Positions 59,901 through 64,000 of a DNA stretch of 64,000 bases are shown piece by piece. The position numbers and the translations under genes are program-made. The notes below the pieces were generated by a model, which saw only the letters and a program-made list of their open reading frames with translations, made no database searches and was not told where the DNA came from. Source of the stretch: Symbiodinium kawagutii (taxonomy: Eukaryota; Sar; Dinophyceae; Suessiales; Symbiodiniaceae); assembly GCA_009767595.1 (NCBI GenBank), contig VSDK01010127.1, positions 261,798-325,797 of the forward strand, in the 5' to 3' direction. How positions within the stretch are numbered: position 1 is the first letter of the stretch; every line of letters starts with the position of its first letter.

Positions 59901-60119
59901 TCCATTACTTGCTATCAGCCTGATGCATCCGAAATTAGATCCACTTGTATTCATGCTCTCCCAGCAGATTCGGAACTTGCGTTATTTCTGTGCTCGTCAT
60001 CCTCACATGGTTGATGATGTGATGGGAATGTGGCTTTCTCCCAGTTGTTCTTCCCGCGCATGTCTCGGCCCCATCTCTGTTTAAAGCGATCATGACTTGA
60101 TGGAATAAGCATTTAGAAG

Positions 60120-61250
60120 ATTAAGATTTGCTATTTGCAGATGGCAGAACCTTCCACATTCTACATGCTAACTTCCCAGACCTCAAAGCTGCATTACAAA
60201 GTCATTGATCCACCTTGTCCCACAATGGTTGACAAGAAAAGACTTCAAATTGCCATATTCGCCGGACTGACCATGGCGGGACAGCTTTTGCAGGCGATGC
60301 ATCCAGCCCAGATGAAATTTTTGCTTATTCATTAAGTGGCGGCGTTGCTACCAATATAGATAAGTTTCTTTGGGGGCAAAGAACAAATAAGACCTGTGAT
60401 ATTTGTGGTGAAGAAGACACATGACTCACAGATACCACAAATGTTGTGTTGCGACATCCTTGCAGATCCATCAAGGGGAATTAAAAAAACTCTCTGACTC
60501 CCAAATAAAATTTCCCCTACCACCTAAGCTTTCGGAACCACAGGAGTGGATACGCATGACAGACTGTCGTCCAGACATGGATCACCCCCCTAGCCTCCCA
60601 TCCACTTTTGCTGAGCCAAGATGGTTTTGGACTGATGGATCGGCCTACACGAATAGTATTGTCCCTGATGCGGCATTAGCTGTTCTCTCAGATAGGTTCT
60701 TGACCAATGACCAAAGATCTAGAGCAATCAACCGTGGTCAATATGACAATGATTCCTTTGAGGTTGTCTACACCCATAAATTGCATGGGAAACAATGCAT
60801 CCATCGCGCTGAGGTGTAGCAATGTGCTAGTCTGACCATAGCCCAACATGCAGACTAACCATCGATAGTGACTTCGCCAAGTGCCTGTACGACCAGATCT
60901 CTAGCCATGACTATGACCCATAAGTTACGTCAATGAACCTCATCAAGACCTGCGGAGGATGTGACTGATGCATGACTTCTTGGGGCTCCCAGCCGCGCTA
61001 TAGAAAAGTAACAGTAGTCAAAAGCCACCAAGAACTCACCAACGAACCCAATATTGAATCATTCCGATTGTAGGCAATTCCTAGCAGATATATAAAGTGG
61101 CAAAGACCGCCTAGAACATGACCTCCCTCATTTCAAAAATTTTCGAAAAAAAAAGCTGAAGAAAGACATCATGCCCTGAAAAAATGGTGGGCACAGCAAT
61201 ATAATGATCTATATGCCATTGGAACGGTGTTTGCTAATCAAGCCAAAAGT
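60120..61250 (+). pseudogene. Degraded CCHC knuckle and RNase H domain of ORF2
   Basis: After FADGRTF-like sequence (60,135-60,205), TCDICGEEDT followed, one frameshift later, by THRYHKC gives a C-x2-C-x-H-x-C knuckle (60,391-60,445). RNase H follows: WFWTDGSAYTN (first Asp at about 60,633), CIHRAEV (Glu, ~60,810) and, after another break, LTIDSDFAK (second Asp, ~60,865). Later HALKKWWAQQYNDLYAIGTV (61,165-61,225) resembles the end of RNase H. The domain order RT, zinc knuckle, RNase H is typical of this LINE type. Several stops disable it. Confidence 0.7.
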
Positions 61251-61299
61251 GAACAGGCTAGCTCTTCTCTTCCGTAGAAGAGCCAGTATTTCCTAACCA

Positions 61300-61999
61300 G
61301 CCTATGATTCTTGATTATAATGCTTTGAGAAGAGACCATGCTCATGCACCATCACGTTCCGTCCGAGGGGCTACTTATAATGCTGCCCTCTATAGTTTCT
61401 TTTCCCAGTTGGAATGGGATGAGGGTCCTGGTAAGACAACTCAATGGATTGAAATTTTGGTTTCATTCAGATTGACTACGGGTTTGTAACCCCAGTAAGA
61501 GTACCAGGGAAAAAACCAGTGTGGCAGACACCCTCAATCTATCCATGGCTGATGCCGCAACCGACTCTGGGAAAGGAGGTGACTGCCTTTACGTGTGCCA
61601 TTGCATCTTAGAGCTTTAATCGATGGGCCCCTAATCCCAGGAAATAGACTGCCTCAAATTTCATTGCCTCAATATTATACTCGGCAAACCCGCAATTGCG
61701 GAGTAACTGGCCAGGCCCGGCTGCCACTTTATGCCGATGTAGTCCATGTTATCAACACGTACCTTCTTGCTCAACCAATAAAGATGGCGGGATGTCCCAA
61801 GTTAACTTCCCCGTTGAAGGTCGGACCAACATTCAGGGGTACGGTGTATCCGGAGGATGGAATTTTCACGGATGATGCCAGAGCCATTGCCTGGGCTCAG
61901 TACAGGCCACAGATCCAAAAGTGTTCAAAAAAAGTTGCAAAAAATAACAAAAAGCCGAACACTTCCTCGATGGCGAATCGAGCGGTATGCACTAGTTGA
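61300..61999 (+). pseudogene. Degraded conserved C-terminal region of ORF2
   Basis: Two long fragments, 61,304-61,489 (LRRDHAHAPSRSVRGATYNA) and 61,595-61,999 (RLPQISLPQYYTRQTRNCGV, then QPIKMAGCPKLTSPLKVGPT), carry the tail found after RNase H in related elements. The role is unknown. Frames differ and stops intervene. The element ends about 120 bp beyond. Confidence 0.5.
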
Positions 62000-62125
62000 C
62001 TTGAACGGAGTCGGCCAACCAATTAATAATTGAGAACAACATGACACAGTGATTTTTTCCTATCGTCGTGCCAAAACGGCACTACGTTCAGCTCGTCTCA
62101 GCGTGGTACCGGGCCGTCAGCAGCG

Positions 62126-62186
62126 AGGGAAAACAATGGTCAATGATAGGGGAACCAGGGGTACAGGGTGAACTGACCCACTGCCG
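62126..62186. mobile_element. Right target duplication and right half of interrupted family A element
   Basis: Begins with the second copy of AGGGAAAACAATG (62,126-62,138) and runs through GGGGAACCAGGGGTACAGGG to the family terminus TGACCCACTGCCG. Counterpart of 50,722-50,791. Confidence 0.85.
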
Positions 62187-62619
62187 CATGGGTTAATATT
62201 GGTAGTAATTACCATCTGCATGGTAACCATTGTTGATTATTGGTTCATAGTGACCTTAGTAACAGCCACCATAGTGATTGATTCTTAGTTCATGGTAATC
62301 ATGGTGATTAAGGGCAACAACAGCATTAACCAGGGAATAACAAGGGTCAAAACATGGCGAAACATGGTGAGCAATGGCTGATTACTGTATAATCAAAACC
62401 CAAAACGGTAAGAATATCATGATGTTTAATGAATGAGTATCAAATGAATGATAGATACTGATCGTTACATTAGTCAGGCTTTTGACAAGTGCCCGATTCA
62501 ATGCAGAGGTGTTCCATAGAGTTGCCATCATCAAGGACAATAACAATCCATCATGAATATGGTAGTCGAAAACAAACTATCCCATGATATACTGCCAATT
62601 TTCATGAGGAAAGATGACG
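62187..62619. other. TTAACCAT-type low-complexity DNA
   Basis: Runs of ATGGTAACCATTGTTGATTA-like sequence; no gene. Confidence 0.5.
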
Positions 62620-63207
62620 TCAAAAAGTTTCCTCTGCAAGAATAAATGGAATGAGGATGGCAACAAAGACGCCAGTCACAATTGCAACAAAACCGAGAAT
62701 CACAGCACAACCAATCATCGGACTGGAATAAAAACAAGAAAACAACTCCTACCCTTGAGCCGAACCCAAAAGAGTTTGGTTCCCGCACTTCGTCGGGGGC
62801 CTTTGGGCACCTATGAACAACGGCAACTGGATGCAGCTGGTTTCGGACCGGTGTATTCATCACAAAGGATTGTAACCGGAGGTAGAACTGGGTACACCAG
62901 TCATTGGCGTAGTTCCAAGAAGGCTCATTGTTGATTGGTCCCCTCATGGGTCCACCCGTAACCACACTGCTCAGCTGGCAGCACTCCACCTGTTGCCATT
63001 CTGACAAACAGGAAACATGCACCGGGCTTCGACAGTTGCATGGAAAGCAAAGGTGTCCTGCCGCTCCGGTGTGTCCGGAAGGGGTGCTGTTGTTGGAGGC
63101 TCCAAACTATAGATTCCCTGCAATTCACCAGGGTTTTTCGCCAGGCCTGGCATAATGGGAAAGAGCTTTGCGGATTTGAACACTTGCTGAATCATGATAG
63201 TAGTCAA
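62620..63207 (-). CDS. Candidate gene for a C-terminally anchored membrane protein
   Basis: Right to left: a frame at about 62,985-63,190 (SAKLFPIMPGLAKNPGELQG, then PPTTAPLPDTPERQDTFAFH); a frame at about 62,815-62,990 (GPMRGPINNEPSWNYANDWC); exon 62,753-62,810 after GTTCATAG (KCGNQTLLGSAQ); and terminal exon 62,620-62,722 after TTTTTATTCCAG with a membrane helix (AVILGFVAIVTGVFVAILIP) ending LAEETF-stop. The last two join in phase. The joints further upstream change frame and need short introns or indels. A luminal cysteine-containing domain plus C-terminal helix is inferred; family unknown. Confidence 0.5.
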
Positions 63208-63453
63208 TGCTGGATATTAAAATAATGATTTGGCTATGTGTCAATTGGGTCAACATTCGTCAACCAACGCTCCGGGCGGCTGTGAGCGCGCTCCCATCAA
63301 GTTTGGTCGTCACGTCCACAGCCACGAGTTGAGCGTGGCTATATCCTTGTACGTCTTGGGATCAGCTCCCAGTTGACTGAACCTGTGCATGCGTGTCAAA
63401 CGCAACGTGTGCAGGATGCTCTGCAGTCGTGGCCTCTTCCATGTGTGTCGCAC

Positions 63454-63590
63454 GTGCAAGTGAACGTTAACATGCCCCACCCCATCCCCAATGTAGCATC
63501 AACTTCATGACGCAAGTGCGAATGAACGTGACCATGCCCCACCCCACCCCACCCCATCCCCCAACGTAGCATCAACTTCATGACACAAGT
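63454..63590. repeat. Direct duplication of about 62 bp
   Basis: GAACGT...CATGCCCCACC...GTAGCATCAACTTCATGAC occurs twice in tandem, the second copy with an expanded CCCCA run. The minus-strand frame across it is repeat-derived. Confidence 0.75.
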
Positions 63591-63706
63591 GCACTCCGAA
63601 AACCCCCTTCGACGAAACCCCACACACTCTGCACGAAATGGAAACAAAACCCCCGTGCCAGGCAGAAACGCATGCATTCGATTGCGCGTTTACAGGCGCC
63701 TGGAGC

Positions 63707-63800
63707 CACCAACTAATGGGGGATAATCACCAACAGTAATATGGAAAACAATGGTTAGTGCTGGGGGAACCAGGGGTACAGGGTTTTGACCCGCAGGCAT
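63707..63800. mobile_element. Family A element, short form (reverse orientation)
   Basis: Carries GGGGGATAATCACCAACAGT, GGAAAACAATGG and GGGGGAACCAGGGGTACAGG, ending TTTTGACCCGCAGGCATA. It is the uninterrupted equivalent of the retrotransposon target site. No gene was seen in the remaining 200 bp. Confidence 0.7.
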
Positions 63801-64000
63801 ATTGCCACAATAGTGACAACCAGTGGTATGGCTCAGTAGCATTTTTCAGCAACAATGTGCAGGTGGACATCCCATCTCATAGGACTCGGACCCTTAACCG
63901 GGAGTACGGGGTACCACAGCCATATCCAATCTGAGATCAGTGATGTTCGGTCTGTCTGAATAAATCGAATCGGTTGTGACTATCGGGGAGGACATCTGAT

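Larger units (their letters stand above)
50792..62125 (+). mobile_element. LINE-type retrotransposon carrying a cytosine methyltransferase
   Basis: An 11,334-bp non-LTR element bounded by a perfect 13-bp duplication. Order: 146-bp leader, ORF1 with C5-methyltransferase (50,938-55,989), spacer, then degraded ORF2 with endonuclease, reverse transcriptase, CCHC knuckle, RNase H and a conserved C-terminal part, then about 120 bp of 3' sequence without a poly(A) tail. There are no long terminal repeats. Dinoflagellate (and charophyte) retrotransposons that captured DNA methyltransferases are known, and retrotransposon methyltransferases have been shown to methylate CG sites de novo; this element fits that description. 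ORF1 is intact while ORF2 cannot be translated, so as it stands it is not autonomous. Confidence 0.92.

Overview
The window looks like nuclear DNA of a dinoflagellate, probably a Symbiodiniaceae-type genome. It is moderately AT-rich, with one very long uninterrupted reading frame (1,683 codons), many short exon-like segments (34-450 nt) bounded by AG and GT (occasionally GC), dense families of small inverted-repeat elements, an interstitial TTTAGGG telomere-type tract, and long TTAACCAT-like low-complexity tracts. No bacterial operon, plastid gene, CRISPR array, rRNA or tRNA gene was recognised. Three short N runs show it is an assembled scaffold.

The dominant feature is an 11.3 kb non-LTR retrotransposon at 50,792-62,125, flanked by a perfect 13-bp target-site duplication and inserted inside an older small inverted-repeat element (family A). 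Its first ORF (50,938-55,989) is intact and encodes a protein with a complete cytosine-5 DNA methyltransferase domain, a possible Ulp1-like cysteine protease core, and a C-terminal coiled coil with a basic/serine tail. Its second ORF (endonuclease, reverse transcriptase, CCHC knuckle, RNase H, conserved C-terminus) is recognisable but broken by many stops and frameshifts. The contrast between a perfect methyltransferase ORF and a ruined ORF2 in one element with undecayed target duplications is the most interesting signal here.

The remaining 53 kb is host DNA with interspersed candidate spliced genes. From left to right: an F-box-like gene (minus, 1.2-1.9 kb); a BioD/CobQ-like P-loop exon (minus, 8.7 kb); a plus-strand gene at 10.2-13.8 kb; a minus-strand gene of at least seven exons at 14.9-16.5 kb; plus-strand exons at 17.7-18.8 kb; a second F-box-like gene (minus, 20.4-21.5 kb) paralogous to the first; scattered exons at 19-24 kb; a convergent pair at 28.3-28.9 (plus) and 29.0-31.8 kb (minus) whose stop codons are 27 bp apart; plus-strand genes at 36 and 38 kb; a run of minus-strand genes at 40.7-46.6 kb; a zinc-ligand exon at 48.4 kb; and a minus-strand membrane-protein gene just right of the retrotransposon. 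Exon models rest on splice-site and reading-phase agreement only, with no transcripts, so most carry moderate confidence.

Between genes lie at least three families of short inverted-repeat elements (A with TGGCTATGGGTCA ends, B with GGTGGTTTCTCAAAATAGGG ends, C with TGGTTGGTGGTTT ends), microsatellites, 41-bp and 52-bp tandem arrays, and a cluster of TTCTAAGAA palindromes.
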